Part shown: one piece after another, positions 25,471 through 35,503 of the stretch
How the letters are laid out: each line of letters begins with the position of its first letter
How positions within the stretch are numbered: the first letter of the stretch is position 1
Assembly (NCBI RefSeq): GCF_030269515.1
Contig: NZ_BSTM01000001.1
Coordinates: forward strand, 310,001-374,000
Reading direction: 5' to 3'
Length of the DNA stretch: 64,000 bases
Source: Actinomadura sp. NBRC 104412
GTDB lineage: Bacteria > Actinomycetota > Actinomycetes > Streptosporangiales > Streptosporangiaceae
Notes under the pieces: model-generated
Database searches by the model: none
What the model saw: only the letters and a program-made list of their open reading frames with translations
Told to the model about the DNA's origin: nothing
Position numbers and translations under genes: made by a program

Positions 25471-26544
25471 ATGAAGAGAGCGCTCATCGCGGTGCTCGGA
25501 GCGGGCGCGCTCACCGCCGGCCTGATGGCGGGCGGAGCGACCACCGCCTCGGCGCACGACGGCCACCACAAGCACAAGGCGCCGCGAACGTTGCAGGACG
25601 CCGCCGCCCGTACGGGCCGGGACATCGGGGCGGCCGCCACCGTGGTCCACATGGGTGAGGCCGCCTACCGCGCCACGCTCGACCGCGAGTTCAACCAGCT
25701 CACGCCCGAGAACGAGATGAAGTGGGAGACCACGGAACCGGCCCCTGGCCAGTTCGATTTCGCCCCGGCCGACGAGTTGGTACGGCACGCCAAGAAGGAG
25801 CGCATGCGGGTCCACGGGCACACGCTGGTGTGGCACAGCCAGCTCGCGCCCTGGGTCAACGAGATCACCGACCGCGACGAGCTGCTGTCCGTGATGCGCC
25901 GCCATATCGCCACGGTGGCCGGGCACTACCGCGGGCAGTTGCGGTCCTGGGACGTGGTGAACGAGGCGTTCGACGACAGCCCGCAGGCGGCGCGGCGGGC
26001 CACGATCTTCCAGAACGTCATCGGCGACGAGTATCTGGAGGAGGCGTTCAAGGCGGCCCGGAGGGCGGACCGCAAGGCCGAGCTCTGCTACAACGACTAC
26101 AACATCGACGGCATCAACCCCAAGAGCGACGCCGTGTACGCCATGGTCAAAAACTTCAAGCGCCGTGGCGTCCCGATCGACTGCGTCGGCATGCAGGGGC
26201 ATCTCATCCTGGGACAGGTCCCGTCCGACATCCGGCAGAACATGGAGCGGTTCGCCAGGCTGGGCGTCAACGTGTACGTGACCGAGCTGGACATCCGGAT
26301 GCCCACCCCGGCCACTCCCGAGAAGCTGGCCGCCCAGGCCGCCGACTACACCAAGGTCGTGTCCGCGTGCGTCGCCGTCCGGCGCTGCCGGGGCGTGACG
26401 CTGTGGGGCGTGACGGACAAGTACTCGTGGGTGCCGGACTTCTTCCCCGGCGAGGGCGCCGCCCTCGTCTTCGACGAGAACTACGCCAAGAAGCCCGCGT
26501 ACTTCGCCTCGCTGGCCGCGTTGAAGAGCGGTCGCAGGCACTGA
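25471..26544 (+). CDS. GH10 endo-1,4-beta-xylanase, secreted
   Basis: A 357-residue exported xylanase. The signal peptide ends near TTASA-HDG, and the rest is a single GH10 (beta/alpha)8 barrel with no carbohydrate-binding module. Substrate-binding and catalytic signatures are all present: LTPENEMKWE, HGHTLVWHSQ, SWDVVNEAFDD (acid/base Glu165), YNDYNID, GVGMQGHL-type CVGMQGHLIL, and VYVTELDIRM (nucleophile Glu272), then TLWGVTDKYSW. GAGAGGAC precedes ATG 25471. It would cut the xylan backbone while the preceding GH115 removes glucuronate branches; the two share one promoter. Confidence 0.96.
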   Translation: MKRALIAVLGAGALTAGLMAGGATTASAHDGHHKHKAPRTLQDAAARTGRDIGAAATVVHMGEAAYRATLDREFNQLTPENEMKWETTEPAPGQFDFAPADELVRHAKKERMRVHGHTLVWHSQLAPWVNEITDRDELLSVMRRHIATVAGHYRGQLRSWDVVNEAFDDSPQAARRATIFQNVIGDEYLEEAFKAARRADRKAELCYNDYNIDGINPKSDAVYAMVKNFKRRGVPIDCVGMQGHLILGQVPSDIRQNMERFARLGVNVYVTELDIRMPTPATPEKLAAQAADYTKVVSACVAVRRCRGVTLWGVTDKYSWVPDFFPGEGAALVFDENYAKKPAYFASLAALKSGRRH

Positions 26545-27004
26545 CCTGGCAGGATCGAGCCGGGGCGGGCCGCACCGTCGCCGTGCGCCTTCCCGCTCGG
26601 GGCCCGGCGACGGCGGCGGCTCGTCCCTTACCGCGCCGCGGGGACGTCCCCGCCGCCGCGCCGTACCGGCCGACCGGCCGCAAACGGCCATGCCGCCATT
26701 TCCGGAATTGCCGCGGCGGGCTTTCCGGTGGCTTAGTCGCCCGGGACCGGCGAGCGAAATGATCAGCGCCGCGGGGAGCGCTCCGCGGCTTGGTACAGGG
26801 TTCCCGCGCGGGCATCGGCGTGCGGAACGACCATTTCGGCGTCCGCTGGAAGGGATGTCGGAGAGGTCGCAAGGGCGCCGCTTGCGCAGCGCACCGCACC
26901 CTTGACAAGGTGCTAGGCTGCGTCTGGTCTTAGGTAGCAGCCGCGGGCGGCTCCAGGGGACGAACGAGCGCCGGCGGCCGGGGATTGCTTTGGTCGATGG
27001 GACG
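26545..27004. other. 460-bp non-coding stretch before cold-shock gene
   Basis: No credible gene. It contains a perfect 16-bp palindrome GCGGGGACGTCCCCGC (26638-26653), a GGCCG-CAAA-CGGCC hairpin just after it, and several other GC-rich repeats that may end the xylanase message, none with a T-run. The right end holds TTGACA (26902-26907) and an extended -10-like TGCTAGGCT (26911-26919). A transcript from there would have a leader of roughly 75-80 nt before the cold-shock start codon. Confidence 0.5.
26902..26930 (+). promoter_or_regulatory. probable promoter of cold-shock gene
   Basis: TTGACA at 26902-26907 with TGGTCT 17 bp later (26925-26930); alternatively the extended -10 TGC-TAGGCT at 26911-26919 is used alone. 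Either gives a leader of about 65-80 nt, a feature often used for cold-responsive control in this gene family. Confidence 0.45.
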
Positions 27005-27427
27005 ATGGTGCGGCGGTCGGGACGAATTCTGCGATTCGATGAAGTGCGGGGCTATGGATTCATCGTCCCCGATGACGGCGGGCAGGATGTGTTCGTGCAC
27101 GCTAATGATCTCGGGGACGACAAGTCGGCGTTCGGCCCCGGAACGGCCGTCGAGTTCGAGGCGATGGAGGGCGAGCGGGGGCCCAAGGCGTTCGCGGTGC
27201 GGCTGGCGGGCGGCGGCGCCCGCACGGCCACCGCTACCGAGCCGTCCCGCTCCACCGTCCCGCTCAATGACGACGGGCTGTGCGACGTGCTGACCCCCGG
27301 CGAGTTCCGGCAGGAGCTCACCGAACTGTTCCTGCAACGCAGCCCCGACCTGACCGGCACGCAGATGCTGCGGCTGCGCGACGGCATCCTGGCCCTGGCC
27401 CAGAAGCACCGCTGGGTGGACGAGTAA
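27005..27427 (+). CDS. cold-shock domain protein with C-terminal extension
   Basis: A 140-residue RNA/DNA-binding protein. The cold-shock domain occupies about residues 1-65, with RNP1 RGYGFIVPDD and RNP2 DVFVHANDL. An additional ~60 residues (LNDDGLCDVLTPGEFRQELTELFLQRSPDLTG...) form a helical tail typical of the longer actinomycete members, not of ~67-residue CspA proteins. ATG 27005 is chosen; an in-frame TTG at 26990 is possible. No strong ribosome binding site is visible. It is convergent with a kinase gene, 19 bp apart. Confidence 0.85.
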   Translation: MVRRSGRILRFDEVRGYGFIVPDDGGQDVFVHANDLGDDKSAFGPGTAVEFEAMEGERGPKAFAVRLAGGGARTATATEPSRSTVPLNDDGLCDVLTPGEFRQELTELFLQRSPDLTGTQMLRLRDGILALAQKHRWVDE

Positions 27428-27446
27428 CCCCAGTAGGGGCGGGCGA

Positions 27447-28954
<1,508 letters not shown>

Positions 28955-28958
<4 letters not shown>

Positions 28959-31129
28959 CCGGCCTCGGCGGTCAAGGGCTGGACGGCCGACTCCACCTCC
29001 TGCTGCGGGGGCATGGTGGACGGAACCGGCTCGGGCTCGGGCTCGGCGGGCTTGGGCTGGGACGGCTCGGGCGCGGGCTCCTGCGGCTGCGGGTCCGGGC
29101 CTGACGGGGACGGCTTCGGCTTGGCCGTTCCCGTGTCCCCACCTGGGGCGGGTCCGGTCGCCGGGGCCTTGCCCGTCCCGTTCTCGGTACCGGAGCCGTC
29201 GCCTCCATCCGTGCCGGTGCCGGTGAGGGTGATCTCGACGGCGTGTCCGCCCTCGTCACTCGGGATGATCATTCTGGCGGAGTGGGCGCCCGCGCTCTTC
29301 GGGGAGAACGTCACCCGGTAGAAGCACGGACCGCTCGTGCCCTCGGGCGGGCAGTTCGTCAGCGTCACCGAGAACTGCCCGGCGCCGCCCTCGACCCGCA
29401 TGGCCGCCTCGTTGTCGCAGATCAGCCACGGGTAGGAGAACTCGCGCTGGACCGAGCGTCCGACCGGCACCGCACCGAGACTCTCCGTGCGGCTGATCGG
29501 GACGCAGTCGGCGGGGACGGGGCCGGTCAGCGGGACGGTCACCGCGGTCGCCCCGTCCTGCGCCGGGATGACCAGGGCGCCGGTGGCCGTGGACCCGGCC
29601 GTCGCGGTGTAGGTGACGGTGACCGTGCAGGACGTCCCGGACGCGGGCGGGCAGGTGGTGGAGGAGATCTTGAACGCGGAGGCCGCGGGACCCGTGATCC
29701 GCATCCCGGACGCGGTGTAGCAGCCGCTCCACTGGATCGGGATCGTCTTCGACGCGGTGCCGCCCGTGGTCACCGGGCCGATCGTCTGCGCCGCCTGCGT
29801 CACCTCCGGGCAGGGCGGCGTCACGGGCGGGGGCGGCGGGGTGCCCGGAGCCGGACCCTCCGGTGCCCCGAAGGTCCCCGGGCTTTGCGATGGCTCCGCG
29901 CCCTGGGGCGTCTGCGTGGCCTGGGGCGGGCCGGTCGGCTGCGGCAGCTCGGTGGCCTGTGGCGGCTCCGTGGGCGACTCGGCCGGGGAAGCGGATGGGC
30001 TGGGCGTGGGCGTGCCCGACGGGGCCGTGACGGGAACGGTCGGCGCCGCCGACGGGCTCGGCTTGGTCAGGGCGATCGGATCGCGGGAATCGTCCCCCAC
30101 ACCGGCCAGGACGATCGCGGTGGTGGCGCCCGCGACCACGACGAACGCCGCCGCCCCGGACAGGATCTGGAGCTTGGAGAGGTTCTTCGCGGTGTGCCGT
30201 CCACCCCGCAGGAGGTTGCGGACGGTGCTGCGGCCCAACGCGCTGCCCGCGACCGCGCTGCCCGCCGTGCCGGTGGCCAGAGCCTGCGGGAACAGCGCCG
30301 CCAGCGCCAACGCGGCGCCCGCCAGCATGACCAGGGCACGGCGCTCCCAGTCCTCGCCGTACTCGGCCACCGCCGCCGCCTCCAGCTCGCGAAGGAACTC
30401 GGCGGCCGTCGCGGGACGGGCCTTGGGGTTCTTGGCCATCCCGTGCGCCACCAGCTCGCGCAGAGGCACGGGCACGGCCCCGATCGGCACCTGCGCGCTG
30501 GTGTGCTGCGCCATCAGCGCCATCGGGTTGTCCCCGGTGAACGGAGGCCCGCCCGCGACGCACTCGTAGAACACGCAGGTCGCCGCGTACACGTCGGTGG
30601 CGGGCGACGCCGGCGCCCCGGTCCACTGCTCGGGCGCCATGTACGCGGGCGTCCCGGTCAGCGAGCCCTGCCCGGCCGGGGTCGCCAGCCCGAAGTCGAT
30701 CAGCTTGCTGGTGCCGTCACGGCGCACGATCACGTTCGAAGGCTTGTAGTCGCGATGCACGATGCCGACCTCGTGCGCCGCCGCCAGCCCCAGCAGGGAC
30801 CCCTTCAGGACCAGCAACGCGGCCTCGGGTTCGAGAGAACCGTGCTCGCGCAGCAGCCTTTTCAGTGAGACGCCCTCGACCGCTTCCATGACCATCGCCA
30901 CGCCGCCGGGGCCTTCGACGAGTTCGTATAAGCGGGCCACATGCTCGTCGTCGACCGCCGCCATGAGACGGGCCTCGTCACGGGTCGGCACGCGGTTCCC
31001 GTCCGCCGCCGCGTATTTGATCGCGACATAGCCGCGGGTGCCGTCGCGCCGGGCCAGCACCACCCGTCCCTGCGCCCCCGAGCCCAGCTCCCCGACCTCG
31101 GTGTACCCGTGCAGTCGCCAGCCGTTCAT
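28955..31129 (-). CDS. receptor-type Ser/Thr protein kinase with extracellular beta domains
   Basis: A 724-residue kinase. Residues ~8-265 hold the kinase: GSGAQGRVVLA loop, YVAIKYA, HRDYKPSNV, LIDFGLAT, GTPAYMAPEQW. Two hydrophobic segments follow (about 263-296 and 321-346, SGAAAFVVVAGATTAIVLAG), then a long Pro/Ser/Thr-rich stretch and two beta-sandwich domains with paired cysteines (CTVTVTYTATAGSTATGALVIP; CFYRVTFSPKSAGAHSARMIIP) that resemble ASPM/SPD-2/Hydin-type 'choice-of-anchor' domains, and a second Pro-rich tail. The start 31129 is set by GGGGGA 6 nt upstream. Translationally coupled to the next kinase; 198 bp downstream of the NACHT gene in the same direction. Confidence 0.88.
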
Positions 31130-31327
31130 CCGATGTCCCCCTGCCCCGTGAAGGGTCGCGCCTGAACTCGCCGAATCGCTGGGAGCGGGCCATGGAGAGC
31201 CGCGAACAACGGCGATGACCAGTCCAGCGCCGTGGGGTTGGGCGGTCAACCCCGATGGGCAGGACTTCGAACCGACGACCGCTTTCGGCCGCCCGTGGTA
31301 ACGGAATGTCCACCGCTTCGGTCGTGA

Positions 31328-34300
31328 TCAATCACGCATTTTCGGCCACGCGATCATCACCGCGGGGTGCGCGCTGAAGCTCACGCCCTCACTCGTCGAG
31401 GGCGTGAGCTTTTCCTGGCGGATGGCCCGGGTCACCCTGTCGTGCACCTCACGCAGGCGATCGGGATCGACGTCGGCCCGGTCCACGAGCCGTTGGAGCA
31501 GCCGCTGGAGGGTGTGAAGCTGCCTCCGGTTGAACCCCTCGGTAACGGGCGCTACAGCCATCACACGGAGAAGGTCTTCACCGGAAAGGAGGTCGAAATC
31601 TTCACCCAACTGCTTCAGGACGAGGTCGCCGTACCGTTCACTCCGCCCTTCAATGAAGATGAAGGCATCTTTATATGTCTGAACCCTTTCCTCCACGTCC
31701 TCCACAGGAGCCAGAAGCAACTCCAGAAGGCTTTTAGCGGTATGTTCTATTCTAGAAGAAGAAGAGTCGAAAACAAACCCTCCACCGACCATCCCCGGGT
31801 CGATATATTTTAGATAGGGCAGCAAGGCCACCAGAAGATTGAGCTCCGAGGCTCTAAGGCCGAAGAGAACCTCTCGGGAGTACCCTCCCGCATCGACCGG
31901 GATCACCACATCCTTCTCTTCGCCCAGCAGCCGCGAGAGGAACGGATGCAGCGTTCTGACCCTGACACGACCGACATCATCCATACTCAGTGTCAGTAAC
32001 TTGGTTTCGTCATCTCCCGGATACCCAGGTGTGAAGGTGCGTGTCAGCGATATCCATTCTTCGTCTCTGAACTGCGACTCCCACAGGTTGATGCACGAAT
32101 TCCACCGGACGTGCGATTTGTTCGCGTCGCCGGTGCAAAACAATTCGTTTCCGGTCAGCGGCCGATCGGCCACGACAGCGCAGAGAAGGAGCAGGTTGGC
32201 GCTGTACACGGCGTATCCGCGCGGCGCGAGAGCATGGACGGGACGGTAGTCGCCGAAGGTGTTCCCGGTGCGGGTCTCCAGGGAGCCGGCGAAAAGCTCG
32301 CAGAGATACTTCAGCAAGAGATCCCTCTTGTCCGCGGGCACCCTCTTCGCGATCCCGTACCGCAAGAACGGGGCGATATTGGTCCGGGTGGTGAGCACCG
32401 CGAACGAAAGCAGCGCGTGCAGGAAGGCGTCATCGGGGCGGCGGTCCAACCGGTCACGCAGCCGCGCGAACTCCAGTTCCTCCGCGAACTGGGCCAGCTC
32501 ACGGGCGACCAGGCGCGCCACCAAATACTCGCCGAACGTGGCATGCAGGAACTCGTAGGTCTTCAGGCGCTGTTCGTCGCGCAGCGCCTGCGCGCGGTGG
32601 ACGAAGAAGAACCCGCCGATGACGCTTTCGGCCGCCGACAGGGAACGGCGGAAGTCGCCGGTCTCGCGAGCGGCCACGGGTGTGACCACCTTCAGCGCGT
32701 TCAGGTCATCGTTCAAATCCTCCTGAGTCACCCATTGGCGCCCCCTGTTGAACATCGCGAACGCGGTAACGGCGAGTTTGCGTAGTTCGTTCTCGATCAA
32801 CCGGGTGAGCTCGGCGTCCTCCAGGTCCTTGTCGCCCTTCTGTACCTCCCGCTTGGCGAAGGAGACAAGGAGCCGTTCGTAGAGTTCGGCCTCGTCGAGG
32901 TGGCCGCCGGCCTGCCGGAGTGCGTTGGCGTCAGCGTCGTACAGCGCGAGCATGAGCAGCAAGAGGGGCTGGCTCGCCAGATCGGGGACGGCGCGCACGT
33001 CGTCGGGCGACAAGGGCTCAAGCCCATGGTCGGCGAAATACCGCTCGTTGCACCGGTTCCAGATCTCGGTCCAGTGGTCCACCTGTTCGGGGCTGAACGG
33101 TTCGAGGCGGAGCACCGGCGTCTCCTTCGGCACCCGCGCGCGGTCCGCAACGGCGGTGCGGCTGGTGACGATGACCGCCACCGGGCGTCCGCGTTCGGCC
33201 TGGCGCTCCTGGAAGTCGACGATCTTCTCCAGGTAGCCGTTCTGGCTCACGCCGGTCGCCTGGAGCAGTTCGTCGAAGCCGTCCATCATCACGACAGGAA
33301 GCGCGCCCTGGGCGACCTGCACGAGTTCGGGCCAGGGCATCGTCTCGTCCAGGGCGTCTCTGATCGCGTGCTCGATCTGCCCCAGCGGCTCGCTGTCGGC
33401 GGGGACGGTGCGCAGTTCGACCCTCAGCGGCAGGAAGTCGCCCGGTGGCAGCCGCGCGGCGAGCATCTTGGTCAGCACCGACTTGCCCGCGCCCGGCTGG
33501 CCGAGGATCAGCAGCGGCGCCTGCGTGGCCTGCGGCAGGGTCAGATACCCGGACAGGAAGTCGTTGAGGTCGTCGCGGCGCGCCACCTCTTCCCAGGCCG
33601 ATTCGTCCGCGGGACGACGGTCGCCGCTCCCCGAGGGCAGCAATTTGAAGCCGGGGTTGACGTACGCCTGGCCGAGCATCGGGATCGCGAGGCCCTCGGG
33701 GACCTCGTCCGCGGAGACGATCTTCCGGGAGAGCGCGGCCCGGCTCTCGCGGATCAGGGCGTCGAGACGGTCGGACGGCGTGCGTCCCGAGGCGATCCGG
33801 ACGAGCCGGTCCTGGAGGCCGGACAGGCTCTCCTGGAGGCGGCGCACGGTTTGGCGCGTGGCCTCGTGCTCGGAGAGGTTCACCCAGCATTCGACCTCGG
33901 GGAAATCCGCCACGAGCTGGCGGAAGTACTCCTCGTAGCGGCGGCGGGCGGCGGCGGGAAGCGTCTTTTCCAGCTCGTGTCTCACCAGACCCCGCTCCGT
34001 CGCGTTCCAGCGGCTCCACAGCTCAAGGCCGGAGACCAGCGAGATCAGATCGGCGGAGAAGCGCCGGTAGAACTCCTCGATCTGGACGAGCAGCGTTTCG
34101 TGCGGGTTCTGCGGGGAGGGCAGGGGAAGCTCGGCGGCGATCAATTGCTCCACCCAGTGGCCGATCGGGTCCCGGTTGACCAGCCTCTCCCGATCCCGCT
34201 CGTCCAGGGATCGGGCGACGCGGAGGTTCAGGTCCCCCAGGGCCTCGAAGTAGGAGGTGACCACCACGACGCCGTGCGCGGCGATGAGGCGGTCGGTCCG

Positions 34301-34507
34301 GTCGTACCTGGCCAGGCCCTTGACCCGGTCGCGCAGGTTCCTGATGAACGAGTCGGCCAGCCTGGACGCCTCCATGCGCGCGTCCAGCAGGTCGAACGAG
34401 CCCGTGCCCAACAGGGCGATGGCGGAGACCTTGTCGAGGAGGCCGGAGAGAGCGCTCTCGCCGCCGAGCAAGGCCACTGCGTTGCGGTAGCTGTACGTCC
34501 GGCGCAC
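31328..34507 (-). CDS. NACHT domain NTPase, NLR-like (N-terminal NNH7-type)
   Basis: A 1059-residue STAND NTPase. The start VRRTYSYRNAVALLGG and the following ~300-residue helical region match my memory of the NNH7 N-terminal domain. The NACHT core has Walker A LILGQPGAGKS (Lys342), Walker B VVMMDGFDELL (~405-410) and sensor-1 VIVTSR; later YEFLHATFGEYLVARLV is the usual post-NACHT winged-helix segment. The ~450-residue C-terminal part is a helical region without recognised repeats and of much lower GC. Bacterial NACHT proteins sense phage and trigger cell death or dormancy; that role here is inferred. GTG 34507 is chosen since TATCAT ends 7 nt before it; GTG 34534 is an alternative. No TM segment. 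Confidence 0.85.
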   Translation of the reverse strand: MRRTYSYRNAVALLGGESALSGLLDKVSAIALLGTGSFDLLDARMEASRLADSFIRNLRDRVKGLARYDRTDRLIAAHGVVVVTSYFEALGDLNLRVARSLDERDRERLVNRDPIGHWVEQLIAAELPLPSPQNPHETLLVQIEEFYRRFSADLISLVSGLELWSRWNATERGLVRHELEKTLPAAARRRYEEYFRQLVADFPEVECWVNLSEHEATRQTVRRLQESLSGLQDRLVRIASGRTPSDRLDALIRESRAALSRKIVSADEVPEGLAIPMLGQAYVNPGFKLLPSGSGDRRPADESAWEEVARRDDLNDFLSGYLTLPQATQAPLLILGQPGAGKSVLTKMLAARLPPGDFLPLRVELRTVPADSEPLGQIEHAIRDALDETMPWPELVQVAQGALPVVMMDGFDELLQATGVSQNGYLEKIVDFQERQAERGRPVAVIVTSRTAVADRARVPKETPVLRLEPFSPEQVDHWTEIWNRCNERYFADHGLEPLSPDDVRAVPDLASQPLLLLMLALYDADANALRQAGGHLDEAELYERLLVSFAKREVQKGDKDLEDAELTRLIENELRKLAVTAFAMFNRGRQWVTQEDLNDDLNALKVVTPVAARETGDFRRSLSAAESVIGGFFFVHRAQALRDEQRLKTYEFLHATFGEYLVARLVARELAQFAEELEFARLRDRLDRRPDDAFLHALLSFAVLTTRTNIAPFLRYGIAKRVPADKRDLLLKYLCELFAGSLETRTGNTFGDYRPVHALAPRGYAVYSANLLLLCAVVADRPLTGNELFCTGDANKSHVRWNSCINLWESQFRDEEWISLTRTFTPGYPGDDETKLLTLSMDDVGRVRVRTLHPFLSRLLGEEKDVVIPVDAGGYSREVLFGLRASELNLLVALLPYLKYIDPGMVGGGFVFDSSSSRIEHTAKSLLELLLAPVEDVEERVQTYKDAFIFIEGRSERYGDLVLKQLGEDFDLLSGEDLLRVMAVAPVTEGFNRRQLHTLQRLLQRLVDRADVDPDRLREVHDRVTRAIRQEKLTPSTSEGVSFSAHPAVMIAWPKMRD
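31377..31411. repeat. 14-bp inverted repeat inside the NACHT 3' end
   Basis: AAGCTCACGCCCTC (31377-31390) and its perfect complement (31398-31411) flank a 7-nt loop. On the plus strand the stem is followed by more T residues, the look of an intrinsic terminator, although no plus-strand gene ends here. On the minus strand it encodes the last ~17-30 residues of the NACHT protein. Confidence 0.7.
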
Positions 34508-34514
34508 GCACGCG

Positions 34515-34520
34515 ATGATA
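34515..34520 (-). promoter_or_regulatory. -10 element for leaderless NACHT transcript
   Basis: TATCAT on the minus strand ends exactly 7 nt before GTG 34507, without a ribosome binding site between. The -35 region is not recognisable. It would require the GTG at 34507, not 34534, to be the start. Confidence 0.45.
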
Positions 34521-34591
34521 CGGAGCCGCCGCACGTCCCGAAGCGGGCTTGCACGAAGCGGCCGGGCGGTCGCTGGGAAGCCGGGCAGGGC

Positions 34592-35398
34592 TCACCAGAG
34601 CGCGGCGAGCTTGGCGGCCGTGACGCGCAGCGCGGGGGCGAACGAGACGAGCCGTTCGGTCGGCACCATGAACGTCACCGTCGAGATGCTCACGCCGCCC
34701 GCGACGGCGCCGCCGCGGTCGAACACCGGCGCGCCGATGCAGCGGATGGTCTGCTCGTTCTCCTCGTCGTCGATGGCGTAGCCGCGTTCCCTGATGCGTG
34801 CCAGCTCCTCGTCCAGGCGGGCCCGGTCGGTGATGGTGCGGTCGGTCCTGGCGGGCATGCCGGCGCTGGCGAGGATCGCCGCCAGCTCCTGCTCGGGCAG
34901 GTGGGCCAGCACGCATTTGCCGATGGCGGTGCTGTGCAGCGGCAGCCGCATGCCCACCCGCGAGGCCATCCGGTACGGCTGGTCGGCCTCGACCTTGTGC
35001 ACGTAGACGGCGTGGTCGCCGCCGCGCAGCGCGAGGTGGACGGTCTGACCGACCTCGGCGGACAGGTCCGCCAGGATCTCCCCGACGCCCGCGCCGCCGA
35101 CCGCCCTGACCTCCTCGGCCAGCGCGAGCATGCGGGTGCCGGCGCGGTAGGTCCCGTCGCCCTCGTTCGCGATGAAGCCCAGCTCGTTGAGCGCGGCCAG
35201 GATGCGGTGCGCGCTGGCCTTGGGCACGCCCGAGTCGGCGGCGATGTCGGCCAGCCGCCGTGGACCGGTTCCGGCCACCGCGGCCTCCAGGACGTTCAGC
35301 GCCTTGCTCACCGCGTTGCCCGCCGAGGACGAGCGTCCGCCCCGCCGCTGCTCATCGGCATCGGAACCCGGGCGGTCATCGATCCGATCTTCGCCCAT
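34592..35398 (-). CDS. IclR family transcriptional regulator
   Basis: A 268-residue regulator. After a ~25-residue hydrophilic lead it has the winged HTH (VSKALNVLEAAVA, RLADIAADSGVPKASAHRILAAL, YRAGTRML) and the effector domain with LHSTAIGKCVLAHL, GYAIDDEENEQTIRCIGAPVF and GGVSIS, which binds small carboxylates in characterised members. Divergent from the aldehyde dehydrogenase/ABC importer/kinase operon, which it probably controls. Its message should start from the TTACGT/TATAAA promoter with a leader of about 30 nt. Confidence 0.92.
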   Translation of the reverse strand: MGEDRIDDRPGSDADEQRRGGRSSSAGNAVSKALNVLEAAVAGTGPRRLADIAADSGVPKASAHRILAALNELGFIANEGDGTYRAGTRMLALAEEVRAVGGAGVGEILADLSAEVGQTVHLALRGGDHAVYVHKVEADQPYRMASRVGMRLPLHSTAIGKCVLAHLPEQELAAILASAGMPARTDRTITDRARLDEELARIRERGYAIDDEENEQTIRCIGAPVFDRGGAVAGGVSISTVTFMVPTERLVSFAPALRVTAAKLAALW

Positions 35399-35435
35399 TG
35401 ACAGCGTGCACCCCCAGACTTAATGTTCCGGTTGT

Positions 35436-35464
35436 TTTATAACACGAGATGCCGTTTCACGTAA
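35436..35464 (-). promoter_or_regulatory. promoter of IclR gene in divergent gap
   Basis: Minus-strand TTACGT (35464-35459), 17-bp spacer, TATAAA (35441-35436). The short AT-rich gap (35399-35503) also has to hold the promoter for the plus-strand operon, and the GTTTCACGTAAC imperfect repeat (35454-35465) over the -35 element is a candidate regulator site. Confidence 0.6.
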
Positions 35465-35503
35465 CAGAACGCAGCACGAGATAGCACGAAGCTTGGGGAG
35501 CCG

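Noticed and set aside
22092-25652. A 1,186-codon open frame on the minus strand opposite the GH115 gene
   Set aside because: It mirrors the GC-rich third positions of the real gene, has no recognisable domain, and would bury the clear GH115 sequence.
26638-26653. 16-bp palindrome as an operator
   Set aside because: It lies in a generally repetitive GC-rich stretch far from the promoter; a part in ending the xylanase message is as likely.
26690-26905. Possible 71-residue gene before the cold-shock gene
   Set aside because: Codon pattern is not gene-like, no start signal, and it ends in the cold-shock promoter.
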